Part shown: positions 47,401-54,694 of the stretch, piece by piece | How positions within the stretch are numbered: position 1 is the first letter of the stretch | Layout of the letters: every line of letters starts with the position of its first letter | Assembly: GCA_002281855.1 (NCBI GenBank) | Contig: NCHQ01000004.1 | Span: 62,001-126,000, forward strand | From: Rhodospirillales bacterium 24-66-33 | GTDB lineage: Bacteria; Pseudomonadota; Alphaproteobacteria; Reyranellales; Reyranellaceae | DNA: 64,000 bases | Reading direction: 5' to 3' | Translations under genes and position numbers: made by a program | The notes under the pieces: model-generated | Database searches by the model: none | The model's input: only the letters and a program-made list of their open reading frames with translations | What the model was told of the DNA's origin: nothing

Positions 47401-50033
47401 GCGCCGTCTTCGTCCTGCGCACCGACCTGATCTCGACCGAGACCCGCGCTCTCCTGCTTGCCCTGGCCCGCGTGGTGCTGCGTGGCGGGCGTGGCAGCCT
47501 GTCGGATCACCTCGACCGCCTGAAGTCGCCGCGAGGCGTGGCGCCACCGCTCCGTCGCGTCGTTGTCGCGAATCCCGCAGCGAAACCATTGCCGCCGCGG
47601 CCGGTGGCACTGGCGGCCCTGCAGTTCTTCAACGGTCTGGGCGGCTTCTCGCCCGACGGTCGCGAGTACGTCACCGTACTGGGCCCGGGCCAGTCGACGC
47701 CGGCGCCCTGGATCAACGTCATCTCGAATGCGTCCTTCGGCTTCCAGGTGGCGGCCGACGGCGGCGGCTATACCTGGTCGCAGAACAGCCGCGACAACCA
47801 GCTCACCCCCTGGTCCAACGATCCGGTCGTCGACCGGCCGGGCGAGGCATTGTATGTGCGTGATCTCGACAATGGAGAGGTGTGGACGCCGACGGCGCGG
47901 CCGATCCGGCTCGAGCACGCCACTTACATCGTGCGACACGGCCGCGGGTACAGCCGGTTCGAACTGGTGGCCAACGGCATCGCGCTCGATCTGCTGCAAT
48001 ACGTTCCCTTGGGCGATTCAATCAAGATATCGCGCCTCACGGTTCGCAACATTTCCGATCGGCCGCGCCGGCTCTCGGTCACGGCCTACATCGAATGGGT
48101 CCTGGGTCTCGCTCGCGGCGCCTCCGGTCCCACGGTCGTCACCGAACGGGACGGCGAGACCGGTGCGATCTTCGCGCGCAACAGATGGAATCTCCATCAT
48201 GGCGGCCGCGTCGCGTTTGCCGATCTCTCCGGGCGCCAGACCGCCTGGACGGGCGATCGCGGCGAATTCATCGGCCGCAACGGCAGCATGAACAGTCCTG
48301 CCGCGCTCAGCGCCGATCTGCCGCTGTCGCAACGTCTCGGCGCGGGCCTCGATCCCTGCGCGGCCTTGCAGGCCGCTATGGACCTGAAGCCGGGCGGTGT
48401 GCACGAGGTCGTCTGCTTCCTGGGGCAGGCGGCCGACGAGGCCGAGGCGCGTGCGCTGATCGCACGCTACAGGGTTGCCGATCTGGCCGCCGTGCATCGC
48501 GAGGCGGTGGGTTTCTGGGACGGTGTCCTGGGCACCGTGCAGGTGAAGACGCCCGATCCGGCGACCGACATCCTCTTGAACGGCTGGCTGCTCTACCAGT
48601 CGCTGGCCTGTCGTTACTGGGCGCGGTCGGCCTTCTATCAGGCGAGCGGCGCCTACGGCTTCCGCGACCAGCTCCAGGATGCGATGTCGCTGTCCGTGCC
48701 GGCACCTGCACTGGCGCGCGCACACATCCTGCGCGCGGCGTCGCGGCAGTTCGTCGAGGGCGATGTCCAGCATTGGTGGTTCCCGATCGCGGGCCAGGGT
48801 GTCCGGACGCGCATCTCGGACGACCGCGCGTGGCTGGCCACCGTCGCCGCGCACTATGTCGAGACCACCGGCGATGGCGCGATCCTCGACGAGCCGGTTT
48901 CCTTTCTCGAGGGACCGGCTCTGCGCGAGGGCGAGCACGATCTCTACTTCCAGCCCGAACAAGCGGACGAGACCGCGTCGCTGTTCGAGCATTGCGCCCG
49001 CGGCCTCGATCTCAGTCTCGCCACCGGCGCGCACGGGCTGCCGCTGATCGGCACCGGCGACTGGAACGACGGCATGAACCGGGTGGGCGAGGCGGGGCGA
49101 GGCGAGAGCGTCTGGCTGGGCTGGTTCCTGCATGCGGCCCTGCTCGCGCTCGCGCCGATCGCCGAACGTCGTGGCGAAGCGCGGCGGGCGGCCAGCTGGA
49201 TCGCGCATGCCGAGGCGCTCAAGGCGGCGCTCGACCGCGAGGCCTGGGACGGCGCCTGGTACCGCCGCGGCTATTACGACGACGGCACACCCCTGGGCTC
49301 GGCCACGAGCGAGGAGTGCCGCATCGATTCCATTGCGCAGTCGTGGGCCGCGATCTCGGGAGCGGCCGACCCGGCGCGAGCCGTGCAGGCCATGGAGTCG
49401 CTCGACAAGATGCTCGTGCATCGCGGCGACCGGCTGGCGCTGCTGTTCACGCCGCCCTTCGACAAGACCCCGCTCGATCCCGGCTACATCAAGGGCTATC
49501 CACCGGGCATTCGCGAGAATGGCGGGCAGTACACCCACGCCGCGGCCTGGTCGATCATGGGGTTTGCTGCATTGGGCCAGGGCGACAAGGCCCACGAGCT
49601 GTTCTCACTGCTCAACCCTATCAACCACACGGCGACCCGCGCCGGTGTGCTGCGCTACAAGGTCGAGCCCTATGTCGTGGCAGCCGACGTCTATTCGGTG
49701 GCACCGCATGTCGGGCGAGGCGGCTGGACCTGGTACACGGGCTCGGCCGGCTGGCTTTACCGCGCCGGCATCGAGTCGATCCTCGGACTCAAGGTGAAGG
49801 GCGACCGGTTCGAGGTGGCGCCCTGCATGCCGGCAACGTGGCCGGGTTTCGAGATGACCCTTACTCTGCGGGGGGCAGTCTACGAGATCGAGGTGCGCAA
49901 TCCCGCGGGCGTCAGCGCTGGTGTCGTCGCGGTCGAGCTGGACGGCGCGACGCAGCCGGTAACGGACGGCAAGGCGGTGATCCGCCTGAGCGACGAGGTC
50001 GCCCGGCGGACCATCGTGGTGACTCTGGGCTGA
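41493..50033 (+). CDS. Cyclic beta-1,2-glucan synthase (NdvB/ChvB type)
   Basis: 2,846 residues, the usual length. In order: N-terminal region (1-400); membrane helices (about 405-465); GT84 glycosyltransferase (about 490-790) with TLDSDTRLPRD, LSHDLFEGTFARSG and QHRWARGDWQLLPW; more helices (about 820-990); a DUF3131/glucoamylase-like domain (about 1,000-1,500, QTWRFFETFVTQADNMLPP); two GH94 N-terminal-type domains (about 1,550 and 2,070); and a GH94 catalytic domain (about 2,330-2,700, TGDWNDGMN). It makes and cyclises periplasmic glucan chains from UDP-glucose. The start is TTG, the first possible in-frame start apart from a CTG, with only a distant ribosome site. No ndvA exporter is nearby. 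Confidence 0.95.
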   Translation: MKSFAWRAFGRARPAAIREDEDAIRSELFGIERLEQHAQSLAASQPVHAALTTGRSLVVRLRDNERVLLAAYRSIAAAVDAGRTVTPAAEWLLDNFHLVEQQVREVRTDLPAGYYRQLPKLSEGPLAGYPRVFGLAWAFVAHTDSRFDPETLARFVRAYQTVQPLTIGELWAVAITLRIVLIENLRRSASRIVNRRTERERADIVADRLLGLKDHVADPAVLQPYDREGFSEGFAVQLVHRLRDQDPETTPAVGWLEKRLARDGTSADELVRREHQLQGATNVTVRNIITSMRLVSDVDWATLFEEVSPVDDLLRTGGVFVDMDFATRNLYRTAIEQIARGTTLDEPEIARRALAVAAGCPVDDDGDERQREPGYHLIGRGRRAFERSVGFRNKGLSVRRRFLRSGLAGYAAGVAVTTGLVLLLPLLGLSLLGLQGPLLFGMAAAGLLPAVDAALLLVNRLITGGFGATLLPSLELRNGVPEELRTVVAIPTLLTTQAAIEEQIETLEVHHLSNPAGAIHFALLSDWTDAPAESMPEDAALLATAVEGIARLNRRYPAEAGVDRFFLLHRRRGWNEAQGAWIGWERKRGKLHELNHLLRGSTGTTFVAAPGASRALPTDVRYVVTLDSDTRLPRDAIVRLVGKMAHPLNRPRLDAGRRRVVEGYGVLQPRVTPSLPVGAEGSRFQRAFSNNSGIDPYASAVSDVYQDLFGEGSYSGKGIYDIDAFEASLRGRVPDSMMLSHDLFEGTFARSGLASDIEVIEEFPARYDVAAARQHRWARGDWQLLPWMLGAVKSTGPGARAEFLPAIGFWKMFDNLRRTLSAPAAVVSLLAGWTLPLAAALVWTGFVLLVIALPTLLPAIAALFPRHAKITTRSHLDALWNDVVSAALQTALLVVFLGHHAWLMADAIGRTLFRLVISHRRLLEWITAAQSKQSVRAGWPGLYGKMAGSVVVAVVAACVVWLAGAAAMPVAAPFVLAWLLAPAVADWVSRPPRDAGSLRIKPAEAVTLRLIARQTWRFFETFVTQADNMLPPDNFQEAPTPVVAHRTSPTNLGLLLLSTASAREFGWIGTAEAVERLEATLAVMERLQRFRGHFFNWYDTSDLRALEPRYVSTVDSGNLAGHLIALANACGAWRTSGAARPDGARGASDSLDLAREALAALADDRRTHLVTRPELVRAFDGLAAALSEAPVRLEAVLPLAETAVDLARTLASERADPESADMLFWIEAAHRTVVSHHRDASADGTSGDLARRLLTIETSARAMAAAMEFDFLFDERRRLLSIGFLVAEDRLDVNCYDLLASEARLASFVAIAAGDIPARHWFRLGREVTPVAHSAALVSWSGSMFEYLMPSLVMRAPLGSLLERTNRLVVRRQVQYATELGLPWGISESAYNARDKEFTYQYSNFGVPGLGFKRGLSENLVIAPYATGLAAMVDPAAAATNFGRLAAFGARGRYGFYEALDFTPSRVPDGEGHAVVRAYMAHHQGMTVVAIANALLDGVMRSRFHAEPGVQATELLLQERAPRDVAVAHPRAEEVGASALAKDAEPALVRRLRNPHAASPSVHLLSNGRYSVMLTAAGSGYSQWGTQAVTRWREDTTRDDWGSYIFLRDVETGAVWSATAQPCGQPPDRYEVMFAEDRAEFVRHDGSLVTSLDVVVSPEDDAEVRRVTLTNVGNLPRTVELTSYSEIVLAPRGADAAHQAFSKMFVHTEYLPATGALLATRRRRGPDEPELWAAHLAVVEGVAVGGIEVETDRARFIGRGNEIGDAVAATDGRRLSGTVGSVLDPVFALRRRLQVPAGGMARIAYWTVVAASREALLDAIDRHLDVNAFTRATTLAWTQAQVQLRHLDIGAVEASYFQRLAGHVLYANPALRSSPDAIRRGLAAPPTLWSQGISGDLPIVLVRVEEIEDTGIVRELLRAREYWQLKGLSVDLVILNERSTSYVQDLQSMLETLVRASRSRTHLGVENVPGAVFVLRTDLISTETRALLLALARVVLRGGRGSLSDHLDRLKSPRGVAPPLRRVVVANPAAKPLPPRPVALAALQFFNGLGGFSPDGREYVTVLGPGQSTPAPWINVISNASFGFQVAADGGGYTWSQNSRDNQLTPWSNDPVVDRPGEALYVRDLDNGEVWTPTARPIRLEHATYIVRHGRGYSRFELVANGIALDLLQYVPLGDSIKISRLTVRNISDRPRRLSVTAYIEWVLGLARGASGPTVVTERDGETGAIFARNRWNLHHGGRVAFADLSGRQTAWTGDRGEFIGRNGSMNSPAALSADLPLSQRLGAGLDPCAALQAAMDLKPGGVHEVVCFLGQAADEAEARALIARYRVADLAAVHREAVGFWDGVLGTVQVKTPDPATDILLNGWLLYQSLACRYWARSAFYQASGAYGFRDQLQDAMSLSVPAPALARAHILRAASRQFVEGDVQHWWFPIAGQGVRTRISDDRAWLATVAAHYVETTGDGAILDEPVSFLEGPALREGEHDLYFQPEQADETASLFEHCARGLDLSLATGAHGLPLIGTGDWNDGMNRVGEAGRGESVWLGWFLHAALLALAPIAERRGEARRAASWIAHAEALKAALDREAWDGAWYRRGYYDDGTPLGSATSEECRIDSIAQSWAAISGAADPARAVQAMESLDKMLVHRGDRLALLFTPPFDKTPLDPGYIKGYPPGIRENGGQYTHAAAWSIMGFAALGQGDKAHELFSLLNPINHTATRAGVLRYKVEPYVVAADVYSVAPHVGRGGWTWYTGSAGWLYRAGIESILGLKVKGDRFEVAPCMPATWPGFEMTLTLRGAVYEIEVRNPAGVSAGVVAVELDGATQPVTDGKAVIRLSDEVARRTIVVTLG

Positions 50034-50036
50034 GCG

Positions 50037-50171
50037 CTACTTGCGCTTGGCGGGAGCCGCCGGCTTCACGGCGGAAGCGATGGAGGATGCAAAGGTCGGC
50101 GCGACGACCTTTGCCTTGTCCTGCTTGGGCTTCTTCGTCTCGCGGTTGCCGCGACGATGCTTCATGGACAT
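50037..50171 (-). CDS. Small basic conserved protein, 44 residues
   Basis: ATG 50171 to TAG 50037, translating to MSMKHRRGNRETKKPKQDK, then Val/Ala/Pro-rich sequence ending PAAPAKRK. Very short Lys/Arg-rich proteins with an N-terminal KxxRGNRExKKPK motif are common in Alphaproteobacteria, with no assigned function. It is convergent with the glucan synthase gene, 3 bp apart. Nucleic-acid binding is possible from charge alone. Confidence 0.7.
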   Translation of the reverse strand: MSMKHRRGNRETKKPKQDKAKVVAPTFASSIASAVKPAAPAKRK

Positions 50172-50194
50172 GGGATTGGCTTTCTGGCGTCGAA

Positions 50195-50211
50195 GCGGAG
50201 AAAATCTCCGC
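50195..50211. other. Short hairpin in a gap
   Basis: GCGGAGA, AAA, TCTCCGC: perfect 7-bp arms just upstream of the 44-residue gene. There is no T-run. Could be a mild terminator or operator; nothing stronger can be said. Confidence 0.3.
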
Positions 50212-50269
50212 GTCGTCGGGCCACGGTTCAGTCTACGCGCATTGTCGCAGGAAGTACGATTGGTGACCC

Positions 50270-50509
50270 TTAGTTCAGGGATTGCATCTGCGCGACAACC
50301 GAGTGCACGCGAAAAGACGGGGCTCGCTCGGGCGTGGCCGACTGCGAATGCGGTACGGCGCGATCACCGACGGTGAATGCCGCCACCAGGAAGAGCAGCC
50401 CCCCGGCGACAGCGCTCGGTCCAAAACCCCAACCCGCACTGTGCCGCCAGCACGGGAACGCCGCGATGCCCACAGCCGCCAACAGCACGGCGAGGCTCAG
50501 TCCCAGCAT
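50270..50509 (-). CDS. DUF3309-like small membrane protein
   Basis: 79 residues from ATG 50509, with GGGGA 7 bases upstream. Two hydrophobic segments surround FPCWRHSAGWGFGPSAVAGG, matching the PxWxxSxGWGxGPSG core of DUF3309 proteins. Those are about 50 residues; this has a charged C-terminal extension of about 28 (from DRAVPHSQ). Function unknown. Divergent from recQ. Confidence 0.72.
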   Translation of the reverse strand: MLGLSLAVLLAAVGIAAFPCWRHSAGWGFGPSAVAGGLLFLVAAFTVGDRAVPHSQSATPERAPSFRVHSVVAQMQSLN

Positions 50510-50666
50510 GTGTATTCCCCTATGTTTGGCGGATGAACGAGCACGGGAAGTGCGGGTTCCCTCCTGAACGGTCTTTTTGGATACGCCGGCGGCTGTCGAG
50601 CCATCCCTCAGCGACGGCATTCCACATGGTCGCAGGCGGGGCTGCAGGGGTAGTTTGCCGGCAACA

Positions 50667-52484
50667 ATGAACGATCCCCTCTCCAACGCCCGAGCGCTCC
50701 TGCATTCCGTCTTCGGGTTCGGCGCTTTCCGTCCCGGCCAGGAGGAAATCGTGCGCGCCGTGCTGGCCGGCGAGGACGTGCTGGCGGTGATGCCCACCGG
50801 CAGCGGCAAGTCGCTCTGCTACCAGCTTCCCGCGATCGTCCGGCCCGGCCTCACCCTGGTGGTATCGCCCTTGATCGCGCTGATGCGCGACCAGGTCCGG
50901 GCACTCACCGCCGCCGGCGTGGCCGCCGGCAGTCTCAATTCCAGCAACGATCCGGCCGAGAACTCCCGCGTGCTGGGGCTGCTGCGCCGGGACGAGCTGC
51001 GACTGCTCTATGTGGCGCCGGAGCGGTTGGCGCGGCGCGATACGGTCGAAATGCTGGCCGAGGCGCATGTCACGATGATGGCCATCGACGAGGCGCATTG
51101 CGTCTCGCAATGGGGACACGACTTCCGGCCCGAATATCTGACCCTCGGCAATCTGGCGCGCCAGATCGGCGGCCGCCTGCAGACACTCGCCTTCACCGCC
51201 ACCGCCGACGCGCCGACCCGGGGCGACATCGTCGAGAAACTGTTCGCCGCGGAGCCGCGCGTCTTCGTTCGCAGCTTCGACCGCCCCAATCTCCGGCTGG
51301 CCTTCAAGCCCAAGGAGCGATCGACACGGCAGGTCCTGTCCTTCGTGCAGGCGCATCGGGGAGAGAGCGGCATCGTGTACTGCTCGTCGCGGCGCAAGGT
51401 CGAGGAGATGGCTGAGGCGCTGATGGCGGCCGGCATCAAGGCGCGACCCTATCACGCCGGCCTCGACAAGGCCGTGCGCGACGCCAACCAGGATGCCTTC
51501 CAGCAGGAAGACGGGCTGGTGATGACGGCCACCGTCGCCTTCGGCATGGGGATCGACAAGCCCGACGTGCGCTTCGTCTGCCACGCCGACCTGCCGTCCA
51601 ACGTCGAGGCCTACTATCAGGAGATCGGACGCGCCGGCCGTGACGGTCTGCCCGCCGATACCCTGACCCTCTATGGGCTGGGCGACATGCAGCTTCGCCG
51701 GCTGCAGATCGAGCAGAGCGATTCATCGGATGAGCGCAAGCGCATAGAGCGCCAGCGGCTGGGCGCCCTGCTGGCGCTCGCCGAAGCCCCCCGTTGCCGG
51801 CGCCAGACCCTCCTCGCCTATTTCGGCGAGGCGTCCGAACCCTGCGGCAACTGCGATCTCTGCGTCGAGGGCGTCGAACTGTTCGACGCGACCGTCGATG
51901 CGCAGAAGGCGATGTCGGCCATCGTCCGCACCGGCGAACGCTTCGGCATGGAGCATCTCGTCGCCATCCTGACCGGCGAGCTCACCGACAACGTCGTCAA
52001 GTTCAAGCACGACGGGTTGCCGACCTTCGGCGTCGGAAAGAACCGAAAGGCTGCGGACTGGCGCTCGATCTTCCGCCAGCTTTCGGCCGTCGGACTCATC
52101 GCGCAGGACCTGATGGAGCATGGGCGTTGGTGGGTCACCGAAGAGGGCTGGGCCGTCCTGAAGGGCAGGCAGACGGTCGAGCTGCGCAAGATCGCCGCGT
52201 CGGCGCCTTCCAAAGGCGAGCGCCGCGGGCGCGCCGTCGCACCGGCCATCGTGAGCGATGCCGATACCGAGCTTCTCGACTCGCTGCGCACGCTGCGCAC
52301 CCGGCTGGCGCGGGCACAGAACGTGCCCGCCTATGTCGTCTTCTCCGACCGCACCCTGGCCGAACTCGCCACGCACCGGCCCTCGAGCCTGGCCGCCATG
52401 CGCGAGATCCACGGTGTCGGCGACGCCAAGCTCGAACGCTACGGCGCCGACTTCCTGGCGGTCATCGAGCCGCGGGCGTCCTGA
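50667..52484 (+). CDS. recQ: ATP-dependent DNA helicase RecQ
   Basis: 605 residues from ATG 50667. Motif I AVMPTGSGKSLCYQLPA, motif II IDEAHCVSQWGHDFRPEY, the aromatic-rich loop, motif VI YYQEIGRAGRDG and the zinc-binding cysteines (CRRQTLLAYFGE, CGNCDLC) are all visible. The C-terminal HRDC domain is at about 525-600 (VFSDRTLAELATHRPSSLAA). RecQ unwinds DNA 3' to 5' in recombinational repair. It is not in an obvious operon. Confidence 0.96.
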   Translation: MNDPLSNARALLHSVFGFGAFRPGQEEIVRAVLAGEDVLAVMPTGSGKSLCYQLPAIVRPGLTLVVSPLIALMRDQVRALTAAGVAAGSLNSSNDPAENSRVLGLLRRDELRLLYVAPERLARRDTVEMLAEAHVTMMAIDEAHCVSQWGHDFRPEYLTLGNLARQIGGRLQTLAFTATADAPTRGDIVEKLFAAEPRVFVRSFDRPNLRLAFKPKERSTRQVLSFVQAHRGESGIVYCSSRRKVEEMAEALMAAGIKARPYHAGLDKAVRDANQDAFQQEDGLVMTATVAFGMGIDKPDVRFVCHADLPSNVEAYYQEIGRAGRDGLPADTLTLYGLGDMQLRRLQIEQSDSSDERKRIERQRLGALLALAEAPRCRRQTLLAYFGEASEPCGNCDLCVEGVELFDATVDAQKAMSAIVRTGERFGMEHLVAILTGELTDNVVKFKHDGLPTFGVGKNRKAADWRSIFRQLSAVGLIAQDLMEHGRWWVTEEGWAVLKGRQTVELRKIAASAPSKGERRGRAVAPAIVSDADTELLDSLRTLRTRLARAQNVPAYVVFSDRTLAELATHRPSSLAAMREIHGVGDAKLERYGADFLAVIEPRAS

Positions 52485-52505
52485 CCGACCGATTGCGGTC
52501 GCCGG

Positions 52506-52916
52506 TCAGCCCTTCTTGATCGGCGCGCCCATCGACCACAGGACGCCGAACGGATCGCGGAACTGGCCGTAGCGGTCGCCCCAGAACATGTCCTGGACGG
52601 GCAGCACGGCGGTGCCCCCGGCCTTCAGGGCCTTGTCGAAGGCGGCATCGACGTCAGTGACCTGGAGATGGAGGGTGAAGCCGGCAGGCTTTTCCAGGGG
52701 CGCGCCGTGCTCGGGAAAGGCGTCGGCCAGCATCAGCGACCCGCCGTTGATCACCAGATGGATGTGCATGTAGCGGCCCTTGTCGTCGGGCGGCATGCGC
52801 ATGACTTCCCGGGCGCCGAGCGCCTTGGCGTAGAACTCGGCCGCCTGGGCGGCATTGCTGACTGAAAGATAGGGGCAGGGGCCACCGAGGACGGGCGGCT
52901 GGACGGGAGGGGTCAT
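52506..52916 (-). CDS. VOC-family protein (glyoxalase/PhnB-like)
   Basis: 136 residues from ATG 52916 with an AAGGAGA ribosome site. It is a single vicinal-oxygen-chelate domain: PYLSVSNAAQAAEFYAKALGA, HIHLVINGGSLMLADAFPEH and DMFWGDRYGQFRDPFGVLWS, close to PhnB-like proteins. It follows the ECF sigma gene by 78 bp and has a matching putative ECF42-type promoter, so it is probably part of that regulon. Substrate unknown. Confidence 0.85.
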   Translation of the reverse strand: MTPPVQPPVLGGPCPYLSVSNAAQAAEFYAKALGAREVMRMPPDDKGRYMHIHLVINGGSLMLADAFPEHGAPLEKPAGFTLHLQVTDVDAAFDKALKAGGTAVLPVQDMFWGDRYGQFRDPFGVLWSMGAPIKKG

Positions 52917-52948
52917 GACGGTCTCCTTGGCTGATGTCATGTGCCGAG

Positions 52949-52975
52949 GACGAACGGCCGCGCTCGCATCCGACA
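52949..52975 (-). promoter_or_regulatory. Putative ECF42 promoter of the VOC gene
   Basis: On the minus strand TGTCGG (52970-52975), a 17-bp spacer and CGTCCTC starting with CGTC at 52949-52952. It is 33 bp upstream of the VOC start. It matches the promoter before the DGPF gene in hexamer, spacer length and all seven -10 bases. From memory ECF42 promoters use TGTCGA and CG(A/T)C. Confidence 0.6.
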
Positions 52976-52994
52976 CCTTTACGTTGGATTTTTC

Positions 52995-54236
52995 TCAGCA
53001 GGACAGACGGTCGAGGTGCTGGCGGATATGAGCGGCCTCGGCGGGGGTGCTGGCGAGGGCGATCGCGCGGCCGAAGGCCTCGCGGGCTTCCTGGGGGCGC
53101 TCGAGCTGCTGCAGCAGCGCGCCCTTCACGCCATGAAAATAGAAATAGCCCTGCAGCCGCGCGCCCAGCGGTTCGATCATCTCGAGCGCGGCTTCCGGTC
53201 CACGGACCTTCGAAACCGCGACCGCTCGATTGAGGGTCACGACGGGCGACGGCTGCAGCCGTTCGAGGTTGGCGTAGAGCAGGTCGATCTGGCCCCAGTC
53301 GGTATCCTTGGCGTGTTGCGCACGGGCATGCAGCGCCGCAATGGCGGCCTGGATCTGATACGGGCCGGGCCGGCGGTGGCGCATTGCCTTGTCGATCAGG
53401 GCCAGACCCTCGGCGATGCGCGGCCGGCTCCACAGGCTGCGATCCTGGTCCTCCAGCAATACGATGTTGCCCTCCGCGTCGAAGCGGGCCTTGGCCCGCG
53501 CGCGCTGCAGCAGCATCAGCGCGGTGAGGCCCATGATCTCGGGCTCGGCGGGAAAGAGGCGCAGCAGCAGGCGGCCGAGCCAGATCGCCTCCTCGGCCAG
53601 CGGCTTGCGCGCCTCGGCCTCGCGGTTGCTGCTCGCGGAATACCCTTCGTTGAAGAGCAGGTAGATCATGGCCGCGACGGCGGCGAGGCGCTCCGCCCGC
53701 TCCGGCGCGCCCGGTGTCTCGAAGGCGAGGCCGGCATTGCCGATGCGGGCCTTGGCGCGGGTGATGCGTTGCTCCATCGCGGCTTCACTCACCAGGAAGG
53801 CTTGGGCGATCTGCTTCACCGAGAGGCCGCAGACGATGCGCAGCGCCAGCGCGATCTGCTGTGTCGCAGGAAGTTCCGGATGGCAGCAGATGAACAGCAG
53901 CCGCAGGATGTCGTCCTTGTAGTGCTCGCCGTCGAGCCGGTCGGCCAGCGAGGCCTCGGCGTCGTCGAGGTCCGACAGCACCGCCTCGTCCGGCAGTTCC
54001 GTCTGCTTCGCCTGTCGGCGGACCTGGTCCATCGCGGCATTGCGGCCGACCAGGATCAGCCAGGCGGCGGCATCGCGGGGCGGGCCGTTCTGCGGCCAGC
54101 TCTTGAGGGCGCGCAGACAGGCTTCCTGGAAGGCTTCCTCGGCGGTATCGAGAGTCCGGAAGTAGCGCAGCAGCGCCCCCATCACCCGGGGACGGGCCGC
54201 ACCCAGAATCGGGTCGATCCAGCCGAGATCGGTCAT
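52995..54236 (-). CDS. ECF42-type RNA polymerase sigma factor
   Basis: 413 residues. Sigma region 2 is at about 20-85 (YFRTLDTAEEAFQEACLRAL, DAAAWLILVGRNAAMDQVRR) and region 4 at about 120-175 (LSVKQIAQAFLVSEAAMEQR). A long C-terminal extension of about 230 residues, with helical repeats ending in EAREAFGRAIALASTPAEAA, is the DUF6596 feature of ECF42. The extension controls activity in place of an anti-sigma factor. The start overlaps the DGPF-gene stop by 4 bp, the standard ECF42 context. The regulon presumably includes that operon and the VOC gene. Confidence 0.9.
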   Translation of the reverse strand: MTDLGWIDPILGAARPRVMGALLRYFRTLDTAEEAFQEACLRALKSWPQNGPPRDAAAWLILVGRNAAMDQVRRQAKQTELPDEAVLSDLDDAEASLADRLDGEHYKDDILRLLFICCHPELPATQQIALALRIVCGLSVKQIAQAFLVSEAAMEQRITRAKARIGNAGLAFETPGAPERAERLAAVAAMIYLLFNEGYSASSNREAEARKPLAEEAIWLGRLLLRLFPAEPEIMGLTALMLLQRARAKARFDAEGNIVLLEDQDRSLWSRPRIAEGLALIDKAMRHRRPGPYQIQAAIAALHARAQHAKDTDWGQIDLLYANLERLQPSPVVTLNRAVAVSKVRGPEAALEMIEPLGARLQGYFYFHGVKGALLQQLERPQEAREAFGRAIALASTPAEAAHIRQHLDRLSC

Positions 54237-54619
54237 GTGGCGGGCTTGTTTTCAGGAAGCTGGCTGGGATGGAACTCGGCCACCGGCCGGATCTCGTAGC
54301 TTCCAGTGCCGGGATTGGCCTTGGCGAGTTCCTTCGCCGTGTCGAGAGCCTCTTCAAGCGAGGTGCAGTCGATGACGTAGAAGCCGAGCAGCTGCTCCTT
54401 GGTCTCCGCGAACGGCCCGTCGATCACCATCTCCTCGCGCCCTTTGCGCAGGGTCGTGGCCGCGGTCGTCGGGAGCAGGCGGGCGACCGGCCCCAGCCGT
54501 CCCTGCCGGGCGAGCTTGTCGTTGACGGCGTAGAGCCTGGCCATGGTCTCGTCGTGATAGTCCTTGGACCACGCGCCGATGGCTTCCTCGGAATTGTAGC
54601 AAAGGATGGCGTAGAGCAT
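54233..54619 (-). CDS. YCII-related DGPF protein
   Basis: 128 residues. The family motif DGPFAETKEQLLGFYVIDC gives its name; the start MLYAILCYNSEEAIGAW is typical. DGPF proteins are the standard partners and targets of ECF42 sigma factors; their function is unknown, though linked to stress. It is first in the operon, is translationally coupled to the sigma gene and carries an ECF42-like promoter 27 bp upstream. Confidence 0.88.
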   Translation of the reverse strand: MLYAILCYNSEEAIGAWSKDYHDETMARLYAVNDKLARQGRLGPVARLLPTTAATTLRKGREEMVIDGPFAETKEQLLGFYVIDCTSLEEALDTAKELAKANPGTGSYEIRPVAEFHPSQLPENKPAT

Positions 54620-54645
54620 GGATCTTCGGCTCCTGTTGGACAGAG

Positions 54646-54672
54646 GACGCAGGAACGAGCTTCTTGCCGACA
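54646..54672 (-). promoter_or_regulatory. Putative ECF42 promoter of the DGPF-sigma operon
   Basis: TGTCGG (54667-54672), a 17-bp spacer and CGTCCTC, with CGTC at 54646-54649, 27 bp upstream of the DGPF start. Same bases and spacing as the site before the VOC gene. It would place sigma under its own control. Confidence 0.62.
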
Positions 54673-54694
54673 GGCCGGCCCGAATTATGTCGGC

